Part shown: piece after piece, positions 1 through 8,495 of the stretch
Layout of the letters: every line of letters begins with the position of its first letter
Numbering within the stretch: the first letter of the stretch is position 1
DNA from: Firmicutes bacterium UBA5449
GTDB taxonomy: Bacteria > Bacillota > SHA-98 > UBA4971
DNA length: 64,000 bases
NCBI GenBank assembly: GCA_002424305.1
Contig: DIQZ01000035.1
Coordinates: 200,693 to 264,692 of the forward strand
Direction: 5' to 3'
Made by a program: the position numbers and the translations under genes
Notes under the pieces: model-generated
Database searches by the model: none
What the model was told of the DNA's origin: nothing
Seen by the model: the letters and a program-made list of their open reading frames with translations, nothing else

Positions 1-515
1 ACAGTAACTGATTGGACTCTACCGGCAGAGAGGCCTCTGCGGACTTTTTTCCATAGAAAGGGACTGAGGGTATATCCAACAAGCCGATCGAGTATCCTCC
101 GAGCCTGCTGAGCATTGACTCGCTCCATATGAATAGGTCTCGGATTATCAAGGGCATCCTTTATCGCCCTTTTCGTAACCTCGTGAAACTCAATCCGACG
201 AGGAACAGTGGGCTCAAGCCCCAGTGCCTCTGAAAGATGCCAAGATATTGCCTCTCCTTCGCGGTCAGGGTCAGTTGCAAGTAAGACCTTGCTTGATTTT
301 CCCAGTGCACCCTTGAGCTCCCGAATAGTATCGCCCTTGCCCCGAATAGTAATGTAATGAGGCTCATAGTTGTTTTCCACATCGACCCCAAGCTTGCTTT
401 TGGGCAGATCCCTCACATGACCTACAGAAGCCTTCACTTGGTATTTCCCACCGAGCAACCTCTGAATCGTCTTAGCTTTAGCAGGTGATTCCACAATAAT
501 AAGACATTTTGACAT
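1..515 (-). CDS. topA: DNA topoisomerase I, N-terminal part (cut by window edge)
   Basis: Type IA topoisomerase that relaxes negative supercoils. Only the first 171 residues are in the window. The protein opens with the Toprim start ([17 protein letters not shown]), followed by the acidic Toprim motif DPDREGEA at about residues 79-86 and then the family segment LSAGRVQSV just before the edge. The active-site tyrosine lies beyond the window. The ATG at 515 is preceded by GGGGAGTG with good spacing. It lies upstream of dprA on the same strand, the usual dprA-topA pairing of Bacillota. The identification is very secure; the C-terminal zinc domains cannot be judged. Confidence 0.96.
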   Translation of the reverse strand, partial: MSKCLIIVESPAKAKTIQRLLGGKYQVKASVGHVRDLPKSKLGVDVENNYEPHYITIRGKGDTIRELKGALGKSSKVLLATDPDREGEAISWHLSEALGLEPTVPRRIEFHEVTKRAIKDALDNPRPIHMERVNAQQARRILDRLVGYTLSPFLWKKVRRGLSAGRVQSVT

Positions 516-716
516 TGTTACACTCCCCTATTGCATAACCCCGCTGATTTCACTGCTGTTCATTTTATACTACTCAATGGCACATACTCCTATCTCAGCA
601 CGCGTTCATTCGGGTTTAACCCACACCACCAAAAACGCACCTTTCATGTCGAAGGTTAGTTTCTGTCGCAGGCTCCGGTTAAATACCCGGCATGCACCTG
701 CTTGCACCATGCCCCT

Positions 717-1802
717 TCAACACTTCACATAGCCACCCCTAACCCGCGTTATGATACCTTTTAGCTCGAGGGTGACAAGAGCACATGTGACTAGAGACGC
801 CGGAAACCCTGTCGCGCTTACTATATCATCAGTCGACACAGGTGAGAAGCCTAGTGTCGCGAAGACCCTCTTCTCACGAGAGGAAAGAACCACTTGCCTG
901 GAATTATCTTTCATATCGGGCTTGCCTGCGATTGTTACCCCAAGTTCTTCAAGGATGTCATCAATTCCTTCTATGAGCGTCGCTCCTTGCTTGATAAGAT
1001 TATGTGTTCCTTGCGAAAGTGGGCTTCGAATTTCACCTGGAACGGCAAAAACTTCTCTCCCTTGCTCCAAGGCAAAATCGGCAGTAATCAGTGCACCACT
1101 GGTCTTTCCTGCTTCTACCACAACAACACCAAGAGCAAGCCCGCTTATGATTCTATTTCGCCTGGGAAAGTTTTGTGGGAAAGGACACGTACCAAAAGGG
1201 AATTCACTTATTACTGCCCCGTTTTTCGCTATTCTTTTAGCAAGCATCATGTTCTCCGGAGGATACGTTACATCCAGACCGCTGCCTAAGACAGCAATGG
1301 TCTGTCCCCCTCCGGCGAGAGCCCCTTTGTGTGCAACAGAATCGACGCCTCTTGCCATACCTGACACTACAGTGAACCCAGCTTCCACTGCATTCTTCGA
1401 CAAAAACCTGGTTACGCGGGTTCCGTAGTAGCTAGGCTTCCTGGAACCCACAATTGCTATGGAAAATGCGTCGGATGGCAGAACTTCTCCCGAAATGTAG
1501 AGCGCAGGAGGAGGGTACGGTATATTCAGTAATGCAGTAGGATAAGAAGCATCATTTACAGTAACTATGTTAATCCCCGATTCCTCAGCCTGTCGCACCT
1601 CTCGCCTGAGCGTTTCGCCGTCTTGAAGGGTTATGATACGCCTTGCCGTCTTCTTACCTATCCCTTTGACTTGGAGTAGTTCCCGCTCTTTTGCGCACAT
1701 TACAGCTTGGGCTGAACCGAATCTCTTCATAAGATCGGAAAACCTAAGACCTCCGATAGTGCTTACTGTATTAAGAGCAATAATGCATTCGCGCTCACCC
1801 AT
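717..1802 (-). CDS. dprA: DNA-processing protein DprA
   Basis: DprA binds single-stranded DNA and loads RecA during natural transformation. The protein has an N-terminal helix-hairpin-helix segment (KGIGKKTARRI), a central Rossmann-like DprA domain with GSRKPSYYGTRV, VSGMARGVDSVAH and the FPRRNRIISGL stretch, and a C-terminal winged helix (VSTDDIVSATGF). The preferred start is the ATG at 1802 (MGERECIIALN), with GGGGTG about 6 bases upstream; an in-frame GTG at 1811 is possible. It sits between topA and comM, both of which also have DNA-uptake or topology roles. Whether this organism is competent cannot be told from the window. Confidence 0.93.
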   Translation of the reverse strand: MGERECIIALNTVSTIGGLRFSDLMKRFGSAQAVMCAKERELLQVKGIGKKTARRIITLQDGETLRREVRQAEESGINIVTVNDASYPTALLNIPYPPPALYISGEVLPSDAFSIAIVGSRKPSYYGTRVTRFLSKNAVEAGFTVVSGMARGVDSVAHKGALAGGGQTIAVLGSGLDVTYPPENMMLAKRIAKNGAVISEFPFGTCPFPQNFPRRNRIISGLALGVVVVEAGKTSGALITADFALEQGREVFAVPGEIRSPLSQGTHNLIKQGATLIEGIDDILEELGVTIAGKPDMKDNSRQVVLSSREKRVFATLGFSPVSTDDIVSATGFPASLVTCALVTLELKGIITRVRGGYVKC

Positions 1803-1841
1803 ACAACACACCCCGGCACATCACCATGTACAGCTGGGACT

Positions 1842-3371
1842 CTAGACATTGAAAACAGGCATTCTATAGCCGACAGCCTCTGCTACATGAGACGTATGAA
1901 TTCCCTTGCTTCCTTCGAGATCAGCAATGGTTCTTGCGACTTTTAAAGCTCTCATATACGAGCGAACTGACAACCCCAGCTTGCGGCTGGCGGAATACAA
2001 GAAAGTCCTGGTATCTTTCGCCAGTCCACAATGAACTTCAATTTCACCCGGCCCCATCTCTGCATTACAGTGAATCTTTGTGCCACAGAACCGCATAACC
2101 TGTATTTCCCTTGCCTTCATGACTCTCTCACATATGTCCTTCGATGTCTCTCTGTGTTCAGTTGAATGAAGTTCATCAACATTGACCTGATCCAATTCAA
2201 CATGAAGGTCTATCCTGTCAAGAAGCGGCCCGGAGAGCCTGCTAAGATAGCGCCTGACCACCCCGGGGGAGCATGTACAGGAGGTCATCCCTTCCGGAGT
2301 AGCCTTCTTAAAGCACAAGCAAGGATTCATAGCACCAAGAAACACAAACCCGGCTGGGAAAACCGCTGTACCTCCCACCCTTGCCACAGTCACGAATCCA
2401 TCTTCCATGGGCTGCCTGAGCGCCTCTAACACGTGGCTGCTGAATTCGGGAAGCTCATCAAGGAAAAGGACTCCGCGGTGGGCAAGGGAAATCTCTCCCG
2501 GCTTCGGAAGACGACCACCGCCAATGAGGCCTGCAGGAGAAATAGTATGGTGGGGACTGCGAAAAGGTCTCTTTGAAATAATGCTGTTGCCTTTAGGTAG
2601 TAGCCCTGCAGCACTGTACACCTTAGTTACTTCAAGCGCCTCATCCCACGACAAAGGAGGGAGAATTGTGTGAAACCTTCGAGCCAGCATAGTCTTGCCT
2701 GAGCCCGGAGGGCCTACCATCAAGACGTTATGACTCCCTGCTGCAGCTATCTCCAACACACGTTTCGCGTGATCCTGCCCTGCCACATCTGCAAAATCCA
2801 CATCTTCCGGGCAGACAGGTGACAGCTTCATCCTTGTCTTCTTTGCCTTCCTGATGCGTCTCTCCCCATTTAGATGTCTGACAGCTTCACTGAGAGTGTC
2901 AACGCCGTATATGTCAAGCCCGTCAACTAACGCAACCTCGGCTACATCGGCTTGGGCCACGATCATCTCTTTAAGTCCTTCGGCTTTCGCGGCAAGAGCA
3001 ATTGACAGCCCGCCGGGTGTTGCTCTGACATTCCCGTCCAGAGAAAGTTCTCCTATGAATACGCAGTCCGAAGCCTTCCAATTATCGATTTCTCCGGTGG
3101 CAGATAGGATTCCAATGGCTATAGGCAGATCAAAGCCTGCACCTTCTTTGCGAATCATGGCAGGTGCTAAGTTCACGGTGATCCTTCTCAACGGAAAGTC
3201 ATAGCCGGAATTCTTGAGAGCAGCGCGAACCCTTTCCCTGGCCTCGCGAATGGCAGCGTCAGGGAGTCCTACTATGTCAAAGGAAGGCAGCCCGGGGGAT
3301 ACATCAACTTCTACGTAGACCAAGTACCCATCTATACCAAGTATCGCCCCACCCGGAACTTTTGCCAGCAC
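1842..3371 (-). CDS. comM: YifB/ComM family AAA+ Mg-chelatase-like ATPase
   Basis: ComM is a hexameric AAA+ helicase that promotes branch migration during transformation; in non-competent bacteria the homologue is called YifB. The 509-residue length is normal. Visible parts are the N-terminal Lon-like/ChlI fold (LPSFDIVGLPDAAIREARERV), Walker A GPPGSGKTM at about residue 220, Walker B VLFLDELPEF and the C-terminal Mg-chelatase domain. The GTG start at 3371 has GGAGGTGAG five bases upstream. It overlaps nothing but lies 5 bases from yraN and 40 from dprA, so the three are probably co-transcribed. Confidence 0.94.
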   Translation of the reverse strand: MLAKVPGGAILGIDGYLVYVEVDVSPGLPSFDIVGLPDAAIREARERVRAALKNSGYDFPLRRITVNLAPAMIRKEGAGFDLPIAIGILSATGEIDNWKASDCVFIGELSLDGNVRATPGGLSIALAAKAEGLKEMIVAQADVAEVALVDGLDIYGVDTLSEAVRHLNGERRIRKAKKTRMKLSPVCPEDVDFADVAGQDHAKRVLEIAAAGSHNVLMVGPPGSGKTMLARRFHTILPPLSWDEALEVTKVYSAAGLLPKGNSIISKRPFRSPHHTISPAGLIGGGRLPKPGEISLAHRGVLFLDELPEFSSHVLEALRQPMEDGFVTVARVGGTAVFPAGFVFLGAMNPCLCFKKATPEGMTSCTCSPGVVRRYLSRLSGPLLDRIDLHVELDQVNVDELHSTEHRETSKDICERVMKAREIQVMRFCGTKIHCNAEMGPGEIEVHCGLAKDTRTFLYSASRKLGLSVRSYMRALKVARTIADLEGSKGIHTSHVAEAVGYRMPVFNV

Positions 3372-3376
3372 TCAGC

Positions 3377-3748
3377 TCACCTCCACCGGTCAAATGCGCC
3401 TCTTATCAGCTCCACCCTTTTCACTCCGCCCGGCAGCATGTCAATGGCCAACACATCAAACCTGACTTCACTTGCATAATCCCCTGTGCTTGCTAGGTAT
3501 GCGCAGGCTACCTTCATTATCTTCCTTTGCTTTGCCTTGTTAACCTGTTCTATGGCTCTCCCAAAGGATTGGTTTCTCCTGGCCTTAACCTCAACGAATA
3601 CGATAGTATCACCGTCTTTGGCAATAAGGTCGATCTCTCCGAATCTGGAACGAAAATTCTTACAGACAATGGAAAATCCCAGCGCCTTCAGGTGTCTTGC
3701 AGCAATATCCTCCCCCAGGAGGCCTATCTCCCTGCTTGATTGAAGCAC
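3377..3748 (-). CDS. yraN: YraN family endonuclease-like protein (UPF0102)
   Basis: A small restriction-endonuclease-fold protein of unknown exact function, usually next to rnhB and comM as here. The core reads FRSRFGEIDLIAKDGDTIVFVEVK, carrying the E-x-D-(x)n-E-V-K catalytic pattern of the family. I place the start at the GTG at 3748, which has AAGGGGTG six bases upstream and gives about 123 residues, normal for the family. The frame stays open upstream to 3961, but that extension is encoded by the 117-bp repeat at 3821-3937 and has no homology to YraN, so a 194-residue version would be an over-extended start. Confidence 0.88.
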   Translation of the reverse strand: MLQSSREIGLLGEDIAARHLKALGFSIVCKNFRSRFGEIDLIAKDGDTIVFVEVKARRNQSFGRAIEQVNKAKQRKIMKVACAYLASTGDYASEVRFDVLAIDMLPGGVKRVELIRGAFDRWR

Positions 3749-3820
3749 TTTGCACACCCCTTTTGCAGATGTCGCTGACTGTGGCACTACATACCATCGC
3801 CCATTTCCCCGGCGGTGATA

Positions 3821-3937
3821 AGGTGGCCGGCGCTTGTGTGAGTGGGCACCCCCGAATTTGGCAAGCATATGGATAGGCCAAATTCGAACGAGGCGTGCCG
3901 CAAGCGCGCCGTCCCGTGAACGCAACGCCGGCCACCT
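3821..3937 (+). repeat. Folded dispersed repeat, copy 1
   Basis: Intergenic element between yraN and rnhB. It is bounded by a perfect 12-bp inverted repeat (AGGTGGCCGGCG at 3821-3832, complement at 3926-3937). Inside are a GGG/CCC mini-hairpin, a 9-bp perfect stem GAATTTGGC/GCCAAATTC (3854-3862 and 3877-3885, 14-base loop) and a third stem GGCG..CGCC (about 3892-3910), giving a cloverleaf-like fold. A second copy in the same orientation lies at 37467-37581; by hand count about 95 of 115 positions match with no net indel. The rest of the 330-base gap between yraN and rnhB shows nothing recognisable. Type of element unknown; it encodes no transposase. Confidence 0.85.
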
Positions 3938-4078
3938 CAACAAAGGCCACTCCTGATACAACTCGTGTACAAAAAAATAGTGAAGATTCGCGGCAACCTA
4001 CTTAACTCGCTACTTCTTCAGGGCGCCTTGATTTTCCTTCCATATATTGGGTTAATGCGTCTGGGTGAGGCCCTTATC

Positions 4079-4744
4079 TCACAAATCGAGATCAAGGGTA
4101 AGATTGGAATGTTTTAACAGCAGTTTCCTTGTAAAGGATTTTCTGTGGATTGGACAAGGCCCATGCGCAAGAAGAGCGTCTATGTGCTCACTCGTACAAT
4201 ACCCTTTGTTCCCGGCTATGCCGTAGTCAGGATATTCTTCGTGCCACAGGTCACACATTCTGTCCCTTGTCACTTTAGCAATGATGGAAGCAGCGGAGAT
4301 ACTGTGGGATAAAGCATCCCCGTGGAAAAGTCGTGTCTGCGGAATAGCAATAGGAATCGCCTCTGCGTCAACCAGAAGATGGTCAACTTTGACACCTAAA
4401 TCTTCCACAGCACGTCTCATGGCAAGTCTTGTTGCCTGTTTTATGTTGATCTCATCTATCGTCTTCTCGTCCGCGATTCCGATACCGCATGCCAATGCAG
4501 TATCTATGATAACGTCATACAGGGCTTCCCGTTTATTCGCAGACAAGGTTTTTGAGTCACGAACCCCGTCGATAAATGTCCCTTGCGGCAGGATTACGGC
4601 AGCAGCTACCACAGAACCTAACAGAGAACCCCGGCCTGCTTCGTCTACCCCTGCTACATTCGCAAGGCCTTCCTGCCACAGTCTCATCTCATAATCCAGC
4701 TCATGTCGGCCGGAAACAGCCCGGCCGTAAGTACAGTCATTCAT
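4079..4744 (-). CDS. rnhB: Ribonuclease HII
   Basis: Removes ribonucleotides and RNA primers from RNA-DNA hybrids. The RNase HII core begins with GVDEAGRGSLLG, including the first catalytic Asp-Glu pair; the usual proline after GRG is serine here. Further motifs are RDSKTLS, the DHLLVDAEAI segment with a catalytic Asp and HGDALSHSISAASIIAKVTRD. The N-terminal 30 residues are an extension of low interest. The ATG at 4744 overlaps the rbgA stop by 4 bases, so the gene is translationally coupled in the rbgA-rnhB order typical of Bacillota. Confidence 0.95.
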   Translation of the reverse strand: MNDCTYGRAVSGRHELDYEMRLWQEGLANVAGVDEAGRGSLLGSVVAAAVILPQGTFIDGVRDSKTLSANKREALYDVIIDTALACGIGIADEKTIDEINIKQATRLAMRRAVEDLGVKVDHLLVDAEAIPIAIPQTRLFHGDALSHSISAASIIAKVTRDRMCDLWHEEYPDYGIAGNKGYCTSEHIDALLAHGPCPIHRKSFTRKLLLKHSNLTLDLDL

Positions 4745-5616
4745 TGGGATTCCGCCCCTGATTCACTAACTGCCGGAGAATCTAAAGTCAGTCTTCCAAG
4801 GAGTCCCTTCTTGAACTCTGATAATACTATTACCGCTGCCCTAGAAACATCTATGACTCCACCTGAACCCAAACAGCCACGCTTCTCCCCTATCAATCGT
4901 AAGATTGCATGTCCGCTTTGATCGTGTATGTCTCCGATTTTATATCGGGCGATAAGGGTATTGTACGCCTTGTCTTGAATTACTTCAAGAAGGCCTTCGG
5001 CTACAGCGACCTCATCAAAACTATCCTCTGTAAGGGCACCGGTGGCAGCAAGCTTAAAGATGTCCTCCGGATCATCCATGCGAGGTGACAGCACACCCGG
5101 CATATCCAATAGCTCAATAGCTCTGCCAACTCTTATCCACTGTTTGCCTGTGGTAATCCCCGGCTTCGCGCCGGTTTTTGCAGATTTCCTCCCGGCTATC
5201 CGATTTATCAATGATGATTTCCCTACGTTAGGAATACCAACCACCATGACTCTGAAAGGCCGTGGTCTCCGCTGGCGACCTGCAAGCTTCAACATGGTCT
5301 CTGAAGCCAGGCTCGAGATACCATGAACCACGTCATCCACGCCTTCGCCTGTTTCCGCATCTATAGCATAACACTTAAGCCCGTCAGCTCTTAAAATTCT
5401 GAGCCACGTCTCTGTCTCTTTAGGATCAGCGAGATCATGCTTTGCCAGCACCACGACGCGTGATCTATTCTTAATGATACCTTTGATATCAGGATTTCTG
5501 CTCGTTCGAGGAATCCTGGCATCAAGCACCTCAATAATCAAGTCGATCCCGGAGAGGTGCAGTTTCATCGTTTGCTTCGCCCGTGCCATATGGCCGGGAA
5601 ACCACGGAAACTTCAT
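4741..5616 (-). CDS. rbgA: Ribosome biogenesis GTPase RbgA (YlqF)
   Basis: Circularly permuted GTPase needed for late 50S assembly. The opening FPWFPGHMARAKQTM is diagnostic. G motifs appear in permuted order: a G4-like AKHD (canonical NKxD, so the asparagine is replaced by alanine), G1 GIPNVGKSSLINRI at about residue 126 and G3 DMPG. The C-terminal helical RNA-binding domain follows. Length 291 is normal. It overlaps lepB by 4 bases upstream and rnhB by 4 bases downstream, in the classic rplS-lepB-rbgA-rnhB order. Confidence 0.95.
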   Translation of the reverse strand: MKFPWFPGHMARAKQTMKLHLSGIDLIIEVLDARIPRTSRNPDIKGIIKNRSRVVVLAKHDLADPKETETWLRILRADGLKCYAIDAETGEGVDDVVHGISSLASETMLKLAGRQRRPRPFRVMVVGIPNVGKSSLINRIAGRKSAKTGAKPGITTGKQWIRVGRAIELLDMPGVLSPRMDDPEDIFKLAATGALTEDSFDEVAVAEGLLEVIQDKAYNTLIARYKIGDIHDQSGHAILRLIGEKRGCLGSGGVIDVSRAAVIVLSEFKKGLLGRLTLDSPAVSESGAESQ

Positions 5617-6266
5617 GGCATCATCATGCGTGCCTCAGGATTTTTCACAAGACCCATTCTACCCACAGGCCACCAGATGAGACTCGCCTTTCCCACAACA
5701 TTGGCCATAGGGACAAAACCTACGTCAGGGTATCTGGAATCGTCACTGTTATTCCTGTTATCTCCTAACACAAAGTAGTGGCCGTTTGGTACCACTTTGG
5801 GCCCGAAATAGCCGTAAGTGAGATCCAGAGTATAGTTTTCATCAAGGGGCATTCCGTTAACAATGACGTATCCGTCGCGAACTTCCACTTCGTCACCGGG
5901 CACACCGATAACCCTCTTGATGAATCTCCGTTTTGGGTTAGCAGGATACCTGAAGACCACAATGTCCCCGTACGCGGGCTTTCTAAATCTGTACACAAGT
6001 TTATTGACAAGAAGTCTCTCGCGATTGTGAAGGCTCGGCTCCATACTGCTCCCCTCTACCACAAAGGACTGAGCAATGAAGGTAATAATGAAAGCAGCAA
6101 GCACAATAGCAACAGCAAAAGCTTGAACATACTCAATAATCTCTGCCTTTACCTCAGGGGACAGAATCTCTCTTGAAGCAGCTTCCGCCACGACTTCCTG
6201 TTCATCTTTGGTTTTCCAATCCTCACACGTCCGGTCAGGCTCTTCTGGCACCAATTCCGATGTCAC
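5613..6266 (-). CDS. lepB: Signal peptidase I
   Basis: Membrane-bound serine protease that removes signal peptides from exported proteins. A cytoplasmic N-terminus of about 40 residues is followed by one transmembrane helix ([19 protein letters not shown]). The catalytic serine is in GSSMEPSL and the catalytic lysine in [16 protein letters not shown]; the C-terminal [11 protein letters not shown] box is present. The GTG start at 6266 has GAGGAGAAG just upstream and overlaps the rplS stop, so it is coupled to the ribosomal protein operon. Confidence 0.96.
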   Translation of the reverse strand: MTSELVPEEPDRTCEDWKTKDEQEVVAEAASREILSPEVKAEIIEYVQAFAVAIVLAAFIITFIAQSFVVEGSSMEPSLHNRERLLVNKLVYRFRKPAYGDIVVFRYPANPKRRFIKRVIGVPGDEVEVRDGYVIVNGMPLDENYTLDLTYGYFGPKVVPNGHYFVLGDNRNNSDDSRYPDVGFVPMANVVGKASLIWWPVGRMGLVKNPEARMMMP

Positions 6267-6610
6267 CTTCTCCTCGCTTCTTTTACCCTAGCCCGCTTAC
6301 CTGTACGCTTTCTCAAGTAGTAGAGCTTTGCTCTCCTTACTTTGCCTTCACGCGTCCTTTCAATCCTCGCTATCCTAGGGGAGTGTAGCGGGAAAGTCCT
6401 CTCCACACCTATGCCTGCTGAGATCTTCCTGACAGTAAAGGTCTCACGGGTGCCACTGCCTCTACGGGATAGCACAGTCCCTTCGAAAACCTGAACCCTT
6501 TCTCTTCCGCCTTCAACTACTTTTACGTACACCCTGACAGAATCCCCGGGTCCGAAATCAGGGATGTCATCACGTAACTGTTCCTGTTCAATAATGTTAA
6601 TCATGTTCAT
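6263..6610 (-). CDS. rplS: 50S ribosomal protein L19
   Basis: L19 sits at the 30S-50S interface. Diagnostic sequence is [11 protein letters not shown] followed by [12 protein letters not shown] and [21 protein letters not shown], then the basic tail [16 protein letters not shown]. The 115-residue length is normal. The start overlaps the end of trmD by 14 bases, and GGGAGGATC precedes the ATG. It belongs to the rpsP-khpA-rimM-trmD-rplS operon. Confidence 0.98.
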   Translation of the reverse strand: MNMINIIEQEQLRDDIPDFGPGDSVRVYVKVVEGGRERVQVFEGTVLSRRGSGTRETFTVRKISAGIGVERTFPLHSPRIARIERTREGKVRRAKLYYLRKRTGKRARVKEARRR

Positions 6611-7373
6611 TTTTGGGATCCTCCCTCGTTAAGTCAGCCAACTGCTCTCTCTTAATGCCATCAAGCAGCTTAAGGTCTTCACCACTCAAAGAAGCTTGCT
6701 TGAGCAAGTCAGGTCGTCTTTCCAGTGTTCTGGCCAGTGCTTGTTTCCTTCTCCAGAGCCTGACTTTTTCGTGGTCCCCGGAAACCAGGACGCCAGGCAC
6801 AGTCATCCCTCTAAACTCCCGGGGCCGCGTATACTGCGGATAATCCAAGATGTCACCGAAAAAAGACTCGCCGGCAAGCGTATCCTCACCCAGGACTCCC
6901 GGCACAAATCGTGTCACTGCGTCTACCAAAACCATGGCAGGCAGCTCTCCGCCTGTCAGTACATAGTCTCCAATAGAAACTTCGTCAGTCACTAGGGCAT
7001 GTCTTAAGCGTTCATCTACGCCTTCATAGCGCCCACAGATTATTATCAACTGCCGTTCTTTGGCAAAGCGCCTAACCATGTCCTGACTCAGAGTCTTCCC
7101 CTGAGGCGTCATTAAGATAATCCTGGCAGGTCTTCCTCCTGCTTCATCCAGAATATGCTCGGTTGCAGCAAATATCGGCTCAGGTTTCATAATCATACCG
7201 ACTCCACCGCCGAAAGGGTAATCGTCAGTTACCTTATGTTTGTCTACGGTAAAGTCTCTTATGTTGTGGATATTTATCTCCACAAGCCTTCTCTCACGAG
7301 CCTTTCCCACAATACTCCCGGAAAGTGGCATCTCAAACATCTCAGGAAAAATCGTGAGTATGTCAATTCTCAA
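6597..7373 (-). CDS. trmD: tRNA (guanine-N1)-methyltransferase TrmD
   Basis: Methylates G37 of tRNAs reading codons with a 5' C, preventing +1 frameshifting. The trefoil-knot SAM site is visible as [14 protein letters not shown] and [15 protein letters not shown], and the N-terminus [12 protein letters not shown] is diagnostic. The protein has 258 residues. The start is a TTG at 7373 with AGGTG about 7 bases upstream. The gene lies between rimM (9-base gap) and rplS (14-base overlap), the standard arrangement. Confidence 0.98.
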   Translation of the reverse strand: MRIDILTIFPEMFEMPLSGSIVGKARERRLVEINIHNIRDFTVDKHKVTDDYPFGGGVGMIMKPEPIFAATEHILDEAGGRPARIILMTPQGKTLSQDMVRRFAKERQLIIICGRYEGVDERLRHALVTDEVSIGDYVLTGGELPAMVLVDAVTRFVPGVLGEDTLAGESFFGDILDYPQYTRPREFRGMTVPGVLVSGDHEKVRLWRRKQALARTLERRPDLLKQASLSGEDLKLLDGIKREQLADLTREDPKNEHD

Positions 7374-7382
7374 ATCTCACAC

Positions 7383-7931
7383 CTACTCGAGACCGGGGAT
7401 AAGGTCTACAATCATCGTACCGAGCTCGAGGTCAATATCTTTGACTATCTCTCTCACCGCAGGTATTAATATCTTCTCTTGTCGGCCGAATTCACCTTGA
7501 TCGCGGGCAACTTCATAGACATCGTTTGCTAATCCACTGATGACCCCAACTACCTTGCCCAAATGCCTTCCTTCGGTTGTCACAACTTTTAAGCCTTCAA
7601 TCTCAAAGGCATAGTAATGACCTTGAGGCAATGTAACAAGTTCTGTTCCGGGAACCTCGAGTATGGCATCACGAAGAGCTTCAGCGTCATCTATGCAGTC
7701 GACACCGGCAAATTTCAGAACGATGAATCTCTTGTGTCGCCTTACACCTTCAACATCCAGAAACCTGATAGCATCTGCCTTAGTTGCCCGTAATCTTACG
7801 CCTGGTGAGAATTGCTCAGGAAAATCGGTAAAAGGTAAGACTCTTACCTCACCGAGATTGCCCTGGAAGGTGGTAACCTTCCCTACAGCAATGAAGTTTC
7901 CCTGCTTTTCCTTCTCCCGGAATTGTTTCAT
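7383..7931 (-). CDS. rimM: Ribosome maturation factor RimM
   Basis: RimM binds S19 and helps 30S head assembly. An N-terminal beta-barrel (FIAVGKVTTFQGNLGEVRVLPFTDFPE) is followed by a PRC-barrel (HYYAFEIEGLKVVTTEGRHLGKV...EILIPAVREIVKDID). The consensus GKI-x-GxHGxxG motif near the N-terminus is altered to GKVTTFQGNLGEV, lacking the usual His-Gly. Length 182 is normal. The start overlaps the khpA stop. Confidence 0.95.
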   Translation of the reverse strand: MKQFREKEKQGNFIAVGKVTTFQGNLGEVRVLPFTDFPEQFSPGVRLRATKADAIRFLDVEGVRRHKRFIVLKFAGVDCIDDAEALRDAILEVPGTELVTLPQGHYYAFEIEGLKVVTTEGRHLGKVVGVISGLANDVYEVARDQGEFGRQEKILIPAVREIVKDIDLELGTMIVDLIPGLE

Positions 7932-8161
7932 TAGACAATCTCCACTGTGGCTCTCTCTCCATGTCTCGCACTACAAGCATGAACCAGGGTCCTGATGGCC
8001 TTTGCGGTTCTACCTGATTTCCCAATAAGCTTACCTTTGTCATCGGGATTACAGGAAACCTCGTACACAGTAACCCCCTCTTCATCAGTGGCATCGGTAA
8101 CAGAAATCTCATCAGGATTGTCTACAAGATTCTTTGCAATATGTTCAACCAGTTCTTTCAT
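7931..8161 (-). CDS. khpA: KH-domain RNA-binding protein KhpA (YlqC)
   Basis: Small RNA-binding protein that partners KhpB and affects cell division and RNA stability in Gram-positive bacteria. The single KH domain is visible with the GxxG loop in [20 protein letters not shown]. At 76 residues it is full length for the family. Its ATG overlaps the rpsP stop by 4 bases and its stop overlaps the rimM start, the canonical rpsP-ylqC-rimM arrangement. Confidence 0.94.
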   Translation of the reverse strand: MKELVEHIAKNLVDNPDEISVTDATDEEGVTVYEVSCNPDDKGKLIGKSGRTAKAIRTLVHACSARHGERATVEIV

Positions 8162-8439
8162 TCAGAGTCAACTCCCCCGGAAGTATCAGTTGATGGTTCA
8201 ATTACACCTGCTCTAACAAGCACTGATTTTGCTGATTCTGTGGGAAGTGCACCCTTCTTCAACCACTCTCGGGCTTTCTCATGGTTGACGTTAATAGTCA
8301 CCGGTTCTGTCCTGGGATTGTAGTTTCCAAGAATCTCAATAAACCGCCCGTTTCTGGGAAAGCGAGAATCAGCCACGACAACCCTATACGAAGGCTGTCC
8401 CTTCGCTCCCGTTCTTGCAAGTCTTATTCTAGGCGCCAA
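8158..8439 (-). CDS. rpsP: 30S ribosomal protein S16
   Basis: S16 is an early-binding 30S assembly protein. Diagnostic N-terminus [34 protein letters not shown] appears in shorter pieces along the first 40 residues, followed by [10 protein letters not shown]. The start is most likely the TTG at 8439, which has GGAGGTGA five bases upstream; the GTG at 8448 lies inside that Shine-Dalgarno sequence and is rejected. The product has about 93 residues with a short acidic C-terminal extension. First gene of the rpsP-rplS operon after ffh. Confidence 0.97.
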   Translation of the reverse strand: MAPRIRLARTGAKGQPSYRVVVADSRFPRNGRFIEILGNYNPRTEPVTINVNHEKAREWLKKGALPTESAKSVLVRAGVIEPSTDTSGGVDSE

Positions 8440-8495
8440 TGTTGTCACCTCCTATTTACTGCCTTTATTTCTATTAATATCAGCTCAGCGGTATG

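Noticed and set aside
751..1428. Plus-strand frames opposite dprA and similar long frames opposite comM, fabF, hydA and others
   Set aside because: Antisense shadows of well-supported genes; no homology, poor starts.
3821..3937. Repeat as a tRNA or tRNA-like gene
   Set aside because: Cloverleaf-like fold but no T-loop, no anticodon-stem geometry and no CCA or discriminator; dimensions do not fit.
3749..3961. N-terminal extension of yraN by about 70 residues
   Set aside because: Encoded by the dispersed repeat, not similar to the YraN family; a GTG with good Shine-Dalgarno at 3748 gives the normal length.
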